A stretch of 64,000 nucleotides of DNA from Myotis daubentonii (GCF_963259705.1 NC_081844.1:103690671-103754670), one strand, 5' to 3'; shown: positions 21,766-33,451, counted from the stretch's first letter. Numbers and translations are program-made. The notes: generated by a model from the sequence alone, not told the origin.

Positions 21766-22425
21766 AGACTGATTTCGGGCTCAGGTGGGAAGCCAGGCTG
21801 AACAAGGGGACAGGGCGCTTCCTTCCACCTTTCTTCAGTGCCCCGTTTCCCAAGGGTGACACTTTCTTTCTGAAAGAACTCTCTTTCCTCTGTGGACAGG
21901 CTCCCTGCCCCCTCAAGGCCCCTTCTTGGCAAGGCAGGGAAGCTGTGGAGGGACGAGGCTCAGAGACCAGCCGGCCCCCCAGGCCACACCCATGCCCAGC
22001 AGCCCGCTCCTCATCTGAGGGGTTCCTGGGTCTCGGCAGACAGAGAGCCAGTAGCAGCTACCACCCGAAGGAGCCTCAATTAGAACCTTCTACTTAGAAC
22101 GTTTTCCGGGCAACTAAAGGAGGAGGAAGAAGAAATGCCCATTTATGCTTTGGGCAAATCTAAGTGCAGCCACAGCTGGCGGGAAACTGGAGATGGAGGG
22201 ATCTCAGGAATTTAACGGGGACCCCAAGCCGAGGAGGCAGGTGACGCGATGGTCGGCAATGCCAGGCGCCGGGTATTTCTGCACGTGGTTCTCACTGGGG
22301 CAGGCTGAGCCCTCAGGCTGGCCCAGCCCTGCCAGCTGTCTGTCCCTGCCCTGGGGAGCCTGCAGCGCCGGCCTCCTACCCCCCGCATTCCTCAGCTCCC
22401 CCAGGAGAGAAGTGGGGGCTCTTAC

Positions 22426-22494
22426 ATAAGCGTCAGGTGTCGGAGGGCAGACAGCTCCCTGGGCACGGCCGTGAGGTGGTTTCCTTCCAGGTAC
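22426..22494 (-). CDS. SLIT3: SLIT3 exon 21: D4 leucine-rich repeat
   Basis: A 69-nt exon encodes [20 protein letters not shown] and TL, a 23-residue LRR. The acceptor is CTCTTTCAG and the donor GTAAGA. Phase 2 at both ends (CT|G in, AT|T out). Confidence 0.96.
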
Positions 22495-23176
22495 CTGAAA
22501 GAGGAGCAGAGTGACACGGGCGATGGGCACCACACGCCGTCATTCCCCCAGAGGCGCCATCTGGCCCTGACTTCCAGACTGGGGGGCCCCTGGTTTACTC
22601 TCTCACACCCGCCCCCCTTCAAGGCACACACCACATTTGCCATTTAATATTTGTTTGTGTGATTATCCCACCAGTCACCTCTCCCCCACTGGACTGCTAG
22701 GCTCCCCAGTGGCGGGCTCTTGTCTAAGACTGTCTGGTGCAGAGTCTCCCCAAGGCTGTGTACAGAGCGACACACAGCAGGTGCTGATAAACCCACCTGT
22801 ACCCAGGCCTCACCACACCTACACGGCAGGGGTTCACAGTTGAGGAAACAGAAGCGCAGAGATGTTAAAACACTTGCCCAAGGCCACACAGCACGCAAGT
22901 GGCTTATTGCACTCGTACCACAGTCCTGTATGGCCTCTCGTCAGCATCCTCACCTGAGGTGGGAGGGGAGTGTAGGGCCCTGGAGAATGGGCACCACGAC
23001 CCACACTTCTGGAGCCTCTGGGCCGACCGTGCTGTGCCGGTGCCCCTGGGTTCCAGCCGGGCTCAGACCGGTGCTGGCGCTGATCGGATCAGCCTCTCTT
23101 CCTGCTTACAGTCCTTCCCTGGATTCCACTGCTAGTTAGAGAAGGGCTGTCTGTCTGTCGGTATATCTGTCTAGAG

Positions 23177-23398
23177 CAGTGGTTCTCAACCTTTCTAATG
23201 CAGCGACCCTTTAATACAGTTCCTCATGTCGTGGTGACCCCCAATTTCATTGTTACAAATTGAACATAATTAAAGCATAGTGATTAATCACAAAAACAAT
23301 ATGTAATTATATATGTGTTTTCCGATGGTCTTAGGCGACCCCTGTGAAAGGGTCGTTCGACCCCCAAGGGGTCGCGACCCACAGGTTGAGAACCGCTG
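23177..23398. repeat. SPIN non-autonomous hAT element
   Basis: A 222-bp SPIN copy in intron 20, in the same orientation as the one at 14886-15108 and differing from it at roughly ten positions. TSD GTCTAGAG (23169-23176) / GTCTAGCG (23399-23406), 7 of 8; the sequence fits the known nTCTAGAn hAT target preference. Confidence 0.93.
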
Positions 23399-24339
23399 GT
23401 CTAGCGCATATATTTACCTAAGGAACTGCTCAGGCCACTTGGAGTGGGTAGTGTGAGACCTGTGGGGCAGGCGGCAAACTGGAAACTCAGGCGGGATTTC
23501 TACGTTAGTGTTGAGGCAGGGTGCCCGCTTCCCCAGGAACCCCCAGGCTTTTGTTCCCAAGGCCTCCTAGGATCGTGCGTTCCACCTCCACACCAGCTGG
23601 GCGATCTCTGCTACTCAGAAAGCCCGCTGACTTAGATGCTGACCGGATCTGCGAAGCGCCCTCCGCGTGTTTGCCTCGACAACTGGGCCGAGTGAGCCGT
23701 GACGTGAGCCACACAGTCCTGTCTCCCCGTCCAGTTCGTCTACAGCCAACGCCCCCTGGACCTCTGCTTCCGACTCCACTGACCTTCCTCCTCCCCAGAC
23801 GCCCCAGCTCCTTGCGGGGCAGGTCCAGCCCCACCCCCGTCTGCCCCTCGCCAAGTTACCCCCCCCACCCCCACACACAAGATGCTCGGGTCTCAGCCTA
23901 AGCGTCCCTTCCCGTATCGCCTCCCACACCCACGGGTGACACGGCGGGTTCCCTAAGCATCAGACCCCATGGTGAGGTCCTCGGAGTGATTCTGCTTTGC
24001 TCGCCATGGGGTCCCGTGTGCTCTGGGCAGCAGGGAAAGTGCTCTGTGAGATGAAAACCCCAGTGCGCCCAGGGGGCAGGGCTGCGAGGGGGCGGCTCTA
24101 AGAGCAGAATGTCCCTGGCCACCTGGCCCGGCAGCTCAGGAAACGCGAAATCAAAGGTTCCACTTCCGAAATGCAGATGTGGTTGTGGGAAAGCCCTCTT
24201 TGTGGGGAGACTCCACAGCTGCCTGCAGCCTGCAGCCCAGGCCCCGGGATGCTTTCCCAAGGCAGCGTTCATGTTCGCCCTAGAACTAGCAGGGAGCCTT
24301 TCCAGTGGGTTAACTTCCGTGTTGACCTGCATGTATCTA

Positions 24340-24560
24340 TTTATTTTTTAAAGTATATTTTTATCGATTTCAGAGAGGAAGGGAGGAGGAGAAAGAGCTA
24401 GAAACATCAATGATGAGAATCATTGATCGGCTGCTTTCTGCTCGCCCCCTACTGGAGATCAAGCCCGCCACCTGGGCATGTGCCCTTAACCACAATGGAA
24501 CCTGGGACCCTTCAGTCCGCAGGTCGAAGCTCTATCCACTAAGCCTAACCAGCTAGGGCA
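24340..24560 (-). repeat. Ves SINE
   Basis: tRNA-derived Ves SINE in minus orientation. The 3' tail (TATATTTTTATCGATTTCAG) is on the left and the head CTAAGCCTAACCAGCTAGGG on the right. More diverged than its neighbours. Confidence 0.9.
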
Positions 24561-24571
24561 ACCGGCATTTA

Positions 24572-24806
24572 TTTTATTTTATTTTATTTTTTAAAATATA
24601 TTTTATTGATTTTTTACAGAGAGGAAGGGAGAGAGATAGAGAGTTAGAAACATTGATGAGAGAGAAACATCGATCAGCTGCCTCCTGCACATCTCCTACT
24701 GGGGATGTGCCCGCAACCCAGGTACATGCCCTTGACCGGAATCGAACCCGGGACCCTTCAGTCCGCAGGCCAATGCTCTATCCACTGAGCCAAACCAGTT
24801 TTGGCA
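24572..24806 (-). repeat. Ves SINE with TSD
   Basis: Minus-orientation Ves SINE with a box-B-like GGAATCGAACCCGGGACCC (reverse) and a head ending near AAACCAGTTTTGGCA. It is flanked by GGCATTTA at 24564-24571 and 24807-24814. Confidence 0.92.
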
Positions 24807-24830
24807 GGCATTTAAATGCTGTGTCAGCCC

Positions 24831-25071
24831 TAGCTGTTTTGGCTCAGTGGATAGAGCATTGGCCTGCAGACTGAAGAGTTCTGGGTTTGATTCCAGTCAA
24901 GGGCACATACCTAGGTTGCAGGTTCCTGGCCCTGGGTGGGGGCATGTGGGAGGCAACCAATCGATGTGTCTCTTTCATGTCGATGTTTCTCTCTCTGTCT
25001 CTCCCCCTCCCTTCCACTCTCAAAAAACCAATGGAAAAAATATCCTGGGTTGAGAATTTAAAAAAAAAAAA
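24831..25071 (+). repeat. Ves SINE with 17-bp TSD
   Basis: Plus-orientation Ves SINE starting TAGCTGTTTTGGCTCAGTGG and ending in a poly-A run. It is flanked by perfect AAATGCTGTGTCAGCCC repeats at 24814-24830 and 25072-25088. Confidence 0.95.
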
Positions 25072-25289
25072 AAATGCTGTGTCAGCCCCAGCAGGAGGAC
25101 AGGTCTGCCTCGCATGAACATCCACACAGATCTCTGTAAAGAATGTTCCCTGTCCTGTTAGAGCTTTGCGGAGCTAACGGGTGCCCCCACAAAACTCCTG
25201 GACCTGCAGGCTGGTGAATGAGAGGGAGCGCAGGCGCCTTCCAGGGCCCTCACTGTGGGCCAGCATTTCCACCGGGGCCTGGGCTGACA

Positions 25290-25450
25290 GCACAGGCAGC
25301 TGAGGCTCACATCCTGGCCCCACTAGCTCATAGCTGTGTGACCTTGGGCAAGTTGCTTACCTCTCTGAGCTTGTGTTTCCTCGTCTATAAAGTGGGGCTT
25401 ATAAGAGTCAGCACCCTGGAGTGATTATGAAGGTTAAATTGGAGTCTTGG
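25290..25450 (+). repeat. MIR SINE
   Basis: CATAGCTGTGTGACCTTGGG CAAGTTGCTTACCTCTCTGA; a clear MIR core. Confidence 0.82.
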
Positions 25451-25614
25451 GGGAGCCCTCGGAGCAGCCTGGCAACTGGTGTGCAAGGCACTCTGAACGT
25501 AACATATACGGAGGCGCACGTCTCCATCTGACGATGCGCGTGACCACGGGAAGGCAGACAACCAGCCCTGCTGTCCAGTCTCTGTTCTTCCAGACTAACA
25601 TTTCCAAAGCGAGA

Positions 25615-26025
25615 GCCAGATCATGTCCCTTTCCTGCCTCAGCTTCTCCCATGGCTCCTGCACTCCCGGGATGGAGAGCCAGCCCTCATCGCGGCCGACA
25701 GGAGCCCACACGTCTCTTCATGTCTCCAGCACACACCACCCCCTTTCCACTCTACTCGCTCTGTCTCATGGCCCCTCGGCTTTTTGACCTTAAGGTCTTA
25801 CCACCATGTGGTCTTCATGAGACCTATTCTCCCTCCTCTCCCCCTTTATTTTCCTGGGAAGTGCTGTTCTACTTCCTCTCGGAAATGCCTAGTTCACGGG
25901 TTCGAATTGTCCTCCCCTAGTCCACGTTTCTGAGATCAGGAGTCTCATCAGTCCCGTGGGCTGCTGTCCTCCCGGCTCCTAGGACAGGTCTGGTACAATA
26001 AGCTCAATAAACACTTGGTGGAGTG
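25615..26025 (+). repeat. L2 LINE 3' fragment
   Basis: CTCAGCTTCTCCCATGGCTC at the left and the L2 tail AATAAGCTCAATAAACACTT GGTGGAGTGA at the right. Confidence 0.72.
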
Positions 26026-26524
26026 AAGGGGGCTCCCTCAGCCCCGCCCCTGACCCCCCAGATAGCCATGGCACTAGAAGGGTCCTCAACTGAAGCCATC
26101 TGCTCAGGGCTTTTCAGAGCCCGTGCCAGGACCCTAAGTCCTGTGGCGCCAGAGCCGGCCTGCACTCCGAAGATGTGATCAGCGCCCTCCGCTGGCTGCA
26201 GGCACTTCTGTGCCCCTCCCTGGCCAGGGAAAGGCAAGGAGGCAGTCCGTGATGGGCAGTAGCTCTGTAAGTGCTGGGGAGCCTGGCCAGTGCTGGGGGC
26301 ACAGCGAGCATTGCTAGGGAAGGTTGGACCCAGCCAGCAGGAAGGATCCAGCCAGAGCCACTGACCAGGGCCCACGGCATCATGGCAGGGGTGCTGGGTT
26401 TGCCTTCTCCCTGCATTTGCAAGGAGACCATGGCTGGCTGGCGCAAATTCCCAACAAGCTGGGCCCTGGGCAGGGTGTGCGGGACCTGGGCCTCGGCCAA
26501 AGGGGAGGAAGAGCTAGTAGCTCA

Positions 26525-26725
26525 AGGATGAGCCTTGGGGTCAGGCAGCCCCGGGCTCAGGTCTAAGCCCTGCTGCTTCTTGGTAGTATGACCTTAAGAA
26601 ATTACCCCACCTTCCTGTGCCTCAGTTACCTCATCTGCAAAATGGGAGTAAAAATATCGGCCTTGTCGGTTGTTGGATTAGATGAGGTCACATAAGAAGA
26701 CACCCAGCATTCATAGCCCTGGCAA
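26525..26725 (+). repeat. MIR SINE
   Basis: CTGTGCCTCAGTTACCTCAT CTGCAAAATGGGAGTAAAAA. Confidence 0.8.
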
Positions 26726-27130
26726 GCAGTGAATGCCCTATACACGGCAGCTGCGGAGAATCCCGCAGACAGGACTCTGCCCTGCCTCCCTAAAGGCCCC
26801 CAGGGGCGGGGGGGTGGGGGGACAAGGTTTCCCGACTCCTCCCCATCCCGGGCACATGCTGTCTGCTTGTCACTCACTGCACGGCTCCGCCCCTCCTCCT
26901 GCACGCATGGCCATCGCCCTCACTGGGTTTGAGAGAAGGAGACAGCTCCGTCTGAGCTGCTCGGTACTCCCAGACCCCACCCTCTAACCCCATGGAGCTG
27001 CGCAGTGCGAGGCCAGGTCCCTCCCACCCTGTCCTTCAATCAATGACTCTTGTCATCTCCTGCCACACGCACTCTCCAGGTGCCCTGTGTCCTCCTGGCC
27101 AAGCCCCATCCCTTCCGGGTCTACAGGGCC

Positions 27131-27161
<31 letters not shown>

Positions 27162-27175
27162 TTTATGTGTGTGCA
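27131..27175. repeat. (GT)n microsatellite
   Basis: About 15 GT units, then TTTATGTGTGTG. Confidence 0.95.
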
Positions 27176-27740
27176 CTGCCAGCCTCTTCCCATGGTGCCC
27201 TCTGATCCCACTCGGCTCCCAATAGAAACCCTTTCTTCCAACAGGTGTGCCTGGGGACAGATGGCACCCTGCCCTTCCCCTCTCCTGGGGGTATCAGTGG
27301 TAGGACAGCAACCCAAGAGCATGGTCCTCAGACCCAAGTCAGCATCAAACTCCCTGGGTACGCCCCGGGGATGGACTGCGGCACCCCGGGGTCTGCCCCT
27401 CTGCTCCAGCCTCAGGGAGGTGTGGGCCTGCAGGTCTGTTTCCAGAACCAGAGGCCTGGTGTGAGCAAACACCCCCTTAAGCGGCGCCAGCAGACGTTAG
27501 GTGTAAATGCTCCGGAATGGCAGGCCTCCGTGGAGAAGGCTCGAGGCCCAGCAGAGACGGAACTTCCTGAAGCTGAGGAGTGTTTGTGTCAGGAGCCTTG
27601 GGGGCTGGGCTGTGCCACATCCATCTGCTTCCATTCGGCGTCCAGTAAGGCCCTGGAGGCTTGCTTTTAAACCGGGAACTCGCTGCTGACTTCTAGCAGG
27701 TGTCTCTGTGGATTGTTTGCCTGCTCTTGTGTAATGGCCT

Positions 27741-28600
27741 GAGTGGTTCTCAAAGTGTTGTCCACGGGACCCTGGGGTCCCCTGGACTCTTCAGGGGTCT
27801 ACGAAGGAGGCTAAAACGATATTTGCGGTTAGATTAAATCACGGTTTTTCCTTTTGTGCTGTGTGAGTAAAACTGCTGGCACCTCAGCATGAATCAAGGC
27901 AGCGGCACCAAAGAGTATAAATAAAAGCCAGTTTCATTTAAGAATGCCCTCGATGAAGAGTAAAAACTGTTAACTGCATTAAATCTCCAGCCTTGAGCAC
28001 ACCTCTTCAATATTCTTTGTGTCGAGTGGAAGTGTGCCTAAGGCATTTTTGCTGCATGTGAAGTGCGTTGGAAGAAAAGCACCTGGGCACCTGAGTTACA
28101 AGCTAAACTAGCCCCCACCCCCATAAACCACCCTTTTTACTTAGAAGAATGACTAGCAAACAGGGTCTTCCCAAATGGGCACTGAGAAGACAATTTCTTA
28201 AGAGCGAACAGGGTGAGCCCGCCACTCCAAGAAAAAGGGCTGACAGCAATTGTTGGCAACGACCAAATTTGAGCTTCCCAGTGGAAATTAAAAATTTGAG
28301 AAAACCTGGAACTGCCACATGGAGCGTGACTGCGTGCCTTTACTCAAGGACTTCTCTGTGAGGCGGGCCGTGATGGGCATGGCTGTGGCATTTCTGGTGT
28401 TATATGACCCAGCGTGTCAGCATGGAGAGGACAGTAACTTGGTGAGCCAGGGTTTCCCAGTCCACAGTGCGTGCTGTCACAGCACCAGGCGTGGGGGGCG
28501 TCCCACTCAGAGTGCCAGGTGGAGCAGCGGGTTTAATGGGACAGAGCACGAACGCGCATGGACATGGTTTCGGGTCCCGCACGGCCAGTAGCCGTTAAGG
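27741..28600 (+). pseudogene. Fossil hAT (Charlie-type) transposase
   Basis: The left end GAGTGGTTCTCAAAGTG resembles a hAT terminus. In plus frames about 27940-28145 reads like the hAT transposase core: CLRHFCCM-type followed by EVRWK, a Leu/Ala-rich stretch, and FYLEE. A second part at 28250-28330 resembles the ...NLSFPVEIKNL segment. Multiple stops and frameshifts; no intact protein. The family is Charlie/ZBED-related by recollection. Confidence 0.65.
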
Positions 28601-30553
28601 TGGGGGAGACAGAGAGGGGCCGCGGGGCTGCCGACGGCCGGCTGCGGGGAAACCGCTCCGTGGGCTGCCCGCTGCCCGCTCTCTCTGCCTGTGTCAGACG
28701 TCCACACCTGCTTTGTCTTTTCTCCTTCTCAGTGAGCAGACATTTTGTTTTGTAAGCTGGCAGCTCTGCCCGAGATGGCCCAGGATGCCCAAGGGAGCTG
28801 GGAAGCCGGCGTTGGACACACCGAATCTGGACTTGGGGACTCGGCTGGTGTCCCTGAACCAGAGGCCTCAGGGCCTCAGCTTCCTGGGCCGGCAGCTCTT
28901 GTGCCCTCTGGCATCCACGTTCCTGCCCTCTGCCCCCTCTCCCCTCCCGGAGACCGAGATGGTGTGGGACCGAGGGGCGGGCTGCTCACCATGGTGAGCT
29001 TCGCAGACCATCTGGCCAGAGAAGCGCCATCGGTTCCCAGGCAGGCAACCGGGCCTCCTCCCCAAGCTCCGGAGTTTACTCTACAATTACAGCCAATTAT
29101 CTGTGTCATTCCAATCTCTGCTTCATGAGCCGCGGGAAAGGATCCACGGGCCCCCTGCGCCCCCAGCCCAGCCTGCCTGGGGACATCGCGGGGCTCACTG
29201 CACGTGGCACATGCTCACACGGATCTCCAAGGGCAGGGCCTTGGCCCAAACCCAGGGCCGACGCGGACTTTCTAGTGCCCATCAAGACCTTTGTTCCTTC
29301 CCCTGGCTTGGAGGCCCCAGTTACTGTCTCCCTGAGTGACAGGAGGTGCCAGGAGCCACAACACTCACCCAAGACAATGGCACACTCAGGCCCCACCCAG
29401 GAGGCAGTGGGAGAGCCGGGAGGTGTCTGGGTCTCCCTCTGTTGAGGTCTGAGGGCTCACGCAAAGCTGGCCCGGGCGAGTGCAAGCCTGAGGGGTGGTG
29501 TGTGGGTGGGTGGGTGCGTGCGTGTCCTGCTAGGGCAGGTGTCCCTCCCGCAGTCCCTCCCGCTCTGCCACTCAGCCCTCCCCTTCTCACTTTCTGCTCC
29601 TCCCTTTCAGACCAGGGCTCCAGCTTCACCCTCAGAGCAGCCTCCTCTGACCTTCACGTCGAGGTCAAGCCTCCCCCTTTACGATTCCCAGCAGCCCCGT
29701 CCCGCTTGTGCAGCACAGGCTGTCCCCGCACGGAGCTTCTGGGACCAGCGAGCAGATGTGCTCCCTCCCTGCTAAACCTCACCCCACGAGCAGAGGGGTC
29801 ACACCGGGTGGCTCACACGGCCTCCCCAGGGTTTGCAGCGTTCCTGACACGCGTGCACCGGTCGCTGAGCGGGAACGGAAGGATGGAGGAATCGAGAGTG
29901 GTGTGGTGTGTGAGTGAGCACACTGGCCTGGCCGCAGCTTCTGCGACAGGCCTCCTGCCCGCGGGGCTGACTGAGCTTTCGAGGGGCAGATAGGTTCTCT
30001 GCCCAAGAGTCAGAGCCCTGCAGGGAGGGAGCGGCTTCTCTTCCATCTAATGGGGAAGCTGGGGCAGAAACCGCCCTGAGGAGCTAGTGCCGGGAGCGTG
30101 GGCTGCGGAGTAAGAGCCTCCTGGGCGGAGAGGGAACAGACCCAGAGCTATGTGTCATCTGTGAAATGGGCTGCTTTACGGGTGAAGAGGGCTGTGTTTG
30201 CAGCAGCGCGTGGGGAGCCACGGCGCCCGCTGGACAGTGTCCTGAGACGATCCCGTGTTGTGTCTGGTGTCAGACGGAGAGATTGGTGGGGAAGCTAGAA
30301 GGTGGAGTGCAGAGCGGGGATCCGGGGGACACAGAAAACGGGGCACTGACCCTCCCACGTGTCACCGGCCAGGCAGAGGCAGGGGTGGGCTGCTTCCTAT
30401 CCCCTGTCTGAGCTGCTGCCGGCTGCCTGGGAGGCTCTGCTCCATCTTGCAGGGGTCCATGTAAGAAGGGGCTCTGGGCAGTCTTGTGGGACACGGGGGG
30501 GGAGGTGAGTGATGATGCTGGTGGGGATTCCGGGGCGCTCAGGGGGTACTTAC

Positions 30554-30686
30554 AGCTCAGTCACGTCCTTGGGGATGCCTTTGGGGAGGGCATGGAGTCC
30601 CCTGTTGCTGCACCGCACCACTGTCTCCACGCAGGTGCACTGCTCAGGGCAGCGAGGGCCCAGATGGCAGCTGCTCTCGTCGTTGC
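30554..30686 (-). CDS. SLIT3: SLIT3 exon 20: D4 N-terminal cap
   Basis: A 133-nt exon encodes [20 protein letters not shown] and [20 protein letters not shown], ending VTEL at the junction. It is the LRRNT of D4, a domain linked to Slit dimerisation and heparan sulphate binding in the family. The acceptor is CTCCACAG and the donor GTAAGT. Phase 1 in, phase 2 out. The residues fit SLIT3 better than SLIT1/2. Confidence 0.97.
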
Positions 30687-31726
30687 CTGTGGAGACCCCG
30701 AGAGTCAGCGTGGTGGGGGACAGACTCCCCTGTGGGGACAGTGAGCAAGCCGGTGCCGTCAGTAAAGGGAAGCCCTTGGCTTCCAGGCCCAGGACAAGGG
30801 GGCCTGCTGGTCTCACTCTCGGTCGGAGGAGGAGGAGGAAGAGAAGGAGGAGGAGGAGGAGTGCCTGGCCAGGGAGCAGGGCTGCCTGTCTTCTATCGCA
30901 TTTGTCATGAAGACTCTAAAAACTTGATTGGCCAGAGTATTAGACAGGAAAGAGGTCACTGCCAACCGATCAGAAATAAACCAAACTGACTAACAAGTGG
31001 TGAGGGTAGGGGCAGAGCCCTGCCCAGGCCCTTCCTCCCCTCCTCCTCCCTTTCTTCTAACTTTCCACAACACAGCGCCTCTAAGGGTGACTGTCCCACC
31101 CTCCAGGACACGTTCACCTCAGATAACCTTTAAACCAGCTCTGTGTGTGAATCGCTGGCCAAGGAAAAACTGTGCTGGCTTGAATTTAAGCAGACAATCT
31201 GCCTCTGGCATCCTGACACTCGCAGCCTCGAAGCCCAGGTCTTCTCACACCTGTCCAGTGACGGGAACTCGCCGGGAGCTCATGGGGAAGTCCGTTTCTC
31301 ATGAGCACACGCGGAGCCTCAGCAAGGCGCCGGCAGGAACCGAGGCCGAGGCCCAGGGCACCGTGCTCAGCGGTGCGGGCTGCGCCCTGCACGGAGGGCC
31401 GCGCCCCTAATGGCACCATCTCACTGTGGACTCGGCAGATGAGGGTGTTTGGGTCACAGTAGATGGCTGTATGGTATCTTGTTGTCACAGATCCATATAT
31501 TATGACAAACTTCTGACTAATGGGAGTAAACTGTCTTTAGAAAGAGGCACCTTTTCTTAATTTGCTCTAAGGAGCCAGGGGGCCGGGCAGCCGCCTGCAG
31601 AGCCCTTCCGAGCCCCAGATGCATGCCTGGGGTGGGGTAGAATCGGACTCAGGGGTCCTTGCCTGCTGGTACACCCTGCCCCCCCTCCCCCCCCGGCTGC
31701 GCCCCTGCCCACCCCGGCTGCCTCAC
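30687..31726 (-). other. SLIT3: SLIT3 intron 19
   Basis: Contains a purine (GGA/GAA) tract at 30822-30862 and otherwise unassigned sequence. Confidence 0.75.
30822..30862. repeat. Polypurine (GGA)n tract
   Basis: GGAGGAGGAGGAAGAGAAGG followed by GGA units; about 40 nt of pure purine on the plus strand, i.e. pyrimidine on the transcript strand, 135 nt upstream of the exon 20 acceptor. Confidence 0.9.
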
Positions 31727-31890
31727 CTTCGCAGGTGAAGTCCTGGATGGCCACGTCCTGGATGGGAATCTCCTTGAGGAAGAATGGCTTCTGGCACCGG
31801 GGGTTCCCACTGACGACCCGCCTCTTCCTCAGCCACTTGCCGAGCCAGGCCAGGTGGCAGTTGCAGTTGAAGGGGTTGGACAGGAGGTTT
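31727..31890 (-). CDS. SLIT3: SLIT3 exon 19: D3 LRR C-terminal cap
   Basis: A 164-nt LRRCT exon encodes [20 protein letters not shown], then [20 protein letters not shown] and DFTCE. The cysteines C-x-C, C and C form the cap. The acceptor is CTCCCAG and the donor GTGAGG. Phase 2 in, phase 1 out (GAA G|GC). Confidence 0.97.
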
Positions 31891-33045
31891 CTGGGAGGGG
31901 AGAGGGGCCCTCTCTGGGTGCTTACGCCTCTACTGTGGGAGCTGGCCCAGGTCCTGTTCTGCACCCTGGGGCCCAGCTCTCCAGCGGGTCAGGCCCAGGG
32001 GAGGAGGGAGGAGGTCTGGGAAGGGTAATGCAAACTTTTCTGAATCAAGATGCAATCTTTGCAAGTGTCATTCCGGACCTCGGCTGATGGCCATGACCGG
32101 GGCCCCGGCTACGCACATTCTCCCTGCGGAGCCCCAGCTGTGAGCTCCCTTTGGCTCCCTAGCCGACTCTCTCACTCAGATCCTTCACCCATGGAGGTCC
32201 TCCTGCAGTGACAAGCCCCTAGTATCCACCTGGCCAGCCCTCCTCAGCCTCCAGTCCTCGGCCTGCAGGACCCTCAGCAAATTCTCCTCCATCACTCGCC
32301 TTCATTCCTCCATGGCACCCACCAGAGCTGGTTGCCCCATGTTTGTCCCCGAGAAGAGGCCCCAGGTCTGTCTGTCTCGGTGTCCCCTGGCACAGGTGTG
32401 ACACCAGCACAGACACTCTGTGCATGTCCGCTGGATGCAATGATTGGGTTGATGGAGGGACAAAGGGATGATAGCACCTGTCACTTCCAGTGTGTCACTT
32501 AGAGGACTGGAACCAGGCAGAGCACTTTATAAATCCTCCCCTCACTTGACTGGTCACAACCACGCTAGGACGGAAGCAGCGTTATTCTCATTTCACAAAT
32601 AAGGAAAGTAAAGCCGCTCAAGTGCCCTGTGGCCCTTTGATGGGACCTCTTGAAGCTGGGCTTTCACGGTCCTGTGTATCTGCTCTGCTCCAGGCCACCA
32701 CAGGGCCTTTGCACAAGCTCTTCCCAGGGGAGGAGTTGCACTTCCCGCTTGACAAGCTAGCCCCCCTCCTGGAACACAGTGCTGGGTTCCCTGACAGAGC
32801 CTGTGCTGGTTTCCACAGCACTGGGGCCTCGTTCTGTGGTGACTCACGGCGCTGTGAGCTCCAGGAGGGACCACACCTGTGCATCCTCAGACCTAGGTGT
32901 GCCCGGCACATGAAGGAAGCCTCATAAATGGCTGTTAAGTGGACAGATGGGTAGATGGCCTTGGGCAGAGATAGCAGGGAGCCAGGAGGGGAGAGGCCTG
33001 CAGGGGAGGAGCTGGTGAGGGTGCAGTGGATCCAGGAGGACTTAC
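31891..33045 (-). other. SLIT3: SLIT3 intron 18
   Basis: Contains a MIR-like tail (about 32515-32610) and an L2-like segment (about 32690-32945) ending in a TGGCTGTTAAGTGGACAGAT-type tail. No gene seen. Confidence 0.65.
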
Positions 33046-33189
33046 ATGGTGGACAGGGAGACCAGCGTGGTGAAGGCTCCGGGGGTGATGGTGCTGATGC
33101 GATTGTCATAGAGGGACAGCAGTCTCACTGAGCTCAGCCCAGCGAAGGTGTCATTGCTCACACAGCTGATCAGGTTGCTCCTCAGCATC
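33046..33189 (-). CDS. SLIT3: SLIT3 exon 18: two D3 leucine-rich repeats
   Basis: A 144-nt exon encodes [20 protein letters not shown] and [20 protein letters not shown], ending LVSLST. The acceptor is TCCTTGCAG and the donor GTAAGT. Phase 2 at both ends. It resembles exon 13 of D2 at the LLSLYDN block, as expected for duplicated LRR domains. Confidence 0.97.
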
Positions 33190-33419
33190 CTGCAAGGAGA
33201 GGGGTGGGGATGCGAGAGCACAGGCATTACCCTCTCCTTCCCACAGCAGGGCCATACCACATGGTGTGTGTGAGTGTGTGTATGTGTGTGCTTGCAGGCA
33301 TGCTTGTTGTGTATGCATTTATCTGCATGTTGTATATGTCATTTTTATGTACGTGTGTATATGTCACTGTTAGTGGGTAAATGTGTTTGTGTGCCTCTAT
33401 CAGCATGTTTCTGGTATGA

Positions 33420-33451
<32 letters not shown>

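Larger units (their letters stand above)
20881..22425 (-). other. SLIT3: SLIT3 intron 21
   Basis: It holds a degenerate (CCAT)n tract (20960-21135), a MER5-type hAT fragment (about 21345-21520) and a MER20-like element (21540-21765). 21770-22425 is unassigned. Confidence 0.75.
22495..30553 (-). other. SLIT3: SLIT3 intron 20
   Basis: Contents: SPIN MITE (23177-23398), three Ves SINEs (24340-25071), MIR (25290-25450), L2 (25615-26025), MIR (26525-26725), (GT)n (27131-27175) and a hAT transposase fossil (27741-28600). The segment 28600-30553 is GC-rich without a recognised feature. Confidence 0.75.

Noticed and set aside
24831..24910. tRNA-like sequence (box A/B-like GGCTCAGTGG ... GGTTTGATTCC)
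   Set aside because: It is the tRNA-derived head of a Ves SINE, with no tRNA-like 3' half or anticodon arm; not a tRNA gene.
26004..26500. Minus-strand open frames overlapping the L2 and MIR region in intron 20
   Set aside because: No similarity I recognise, no consistent codon pattern; they overlap repeats.
29346..29993. Plus-strand open frame of 215 codons in intron 20
   Set aside because: Antisense to the gene, low-complexity Pro/Ser/Gly composition expected from GC-rich non-coding DNA, no recognisable domain.
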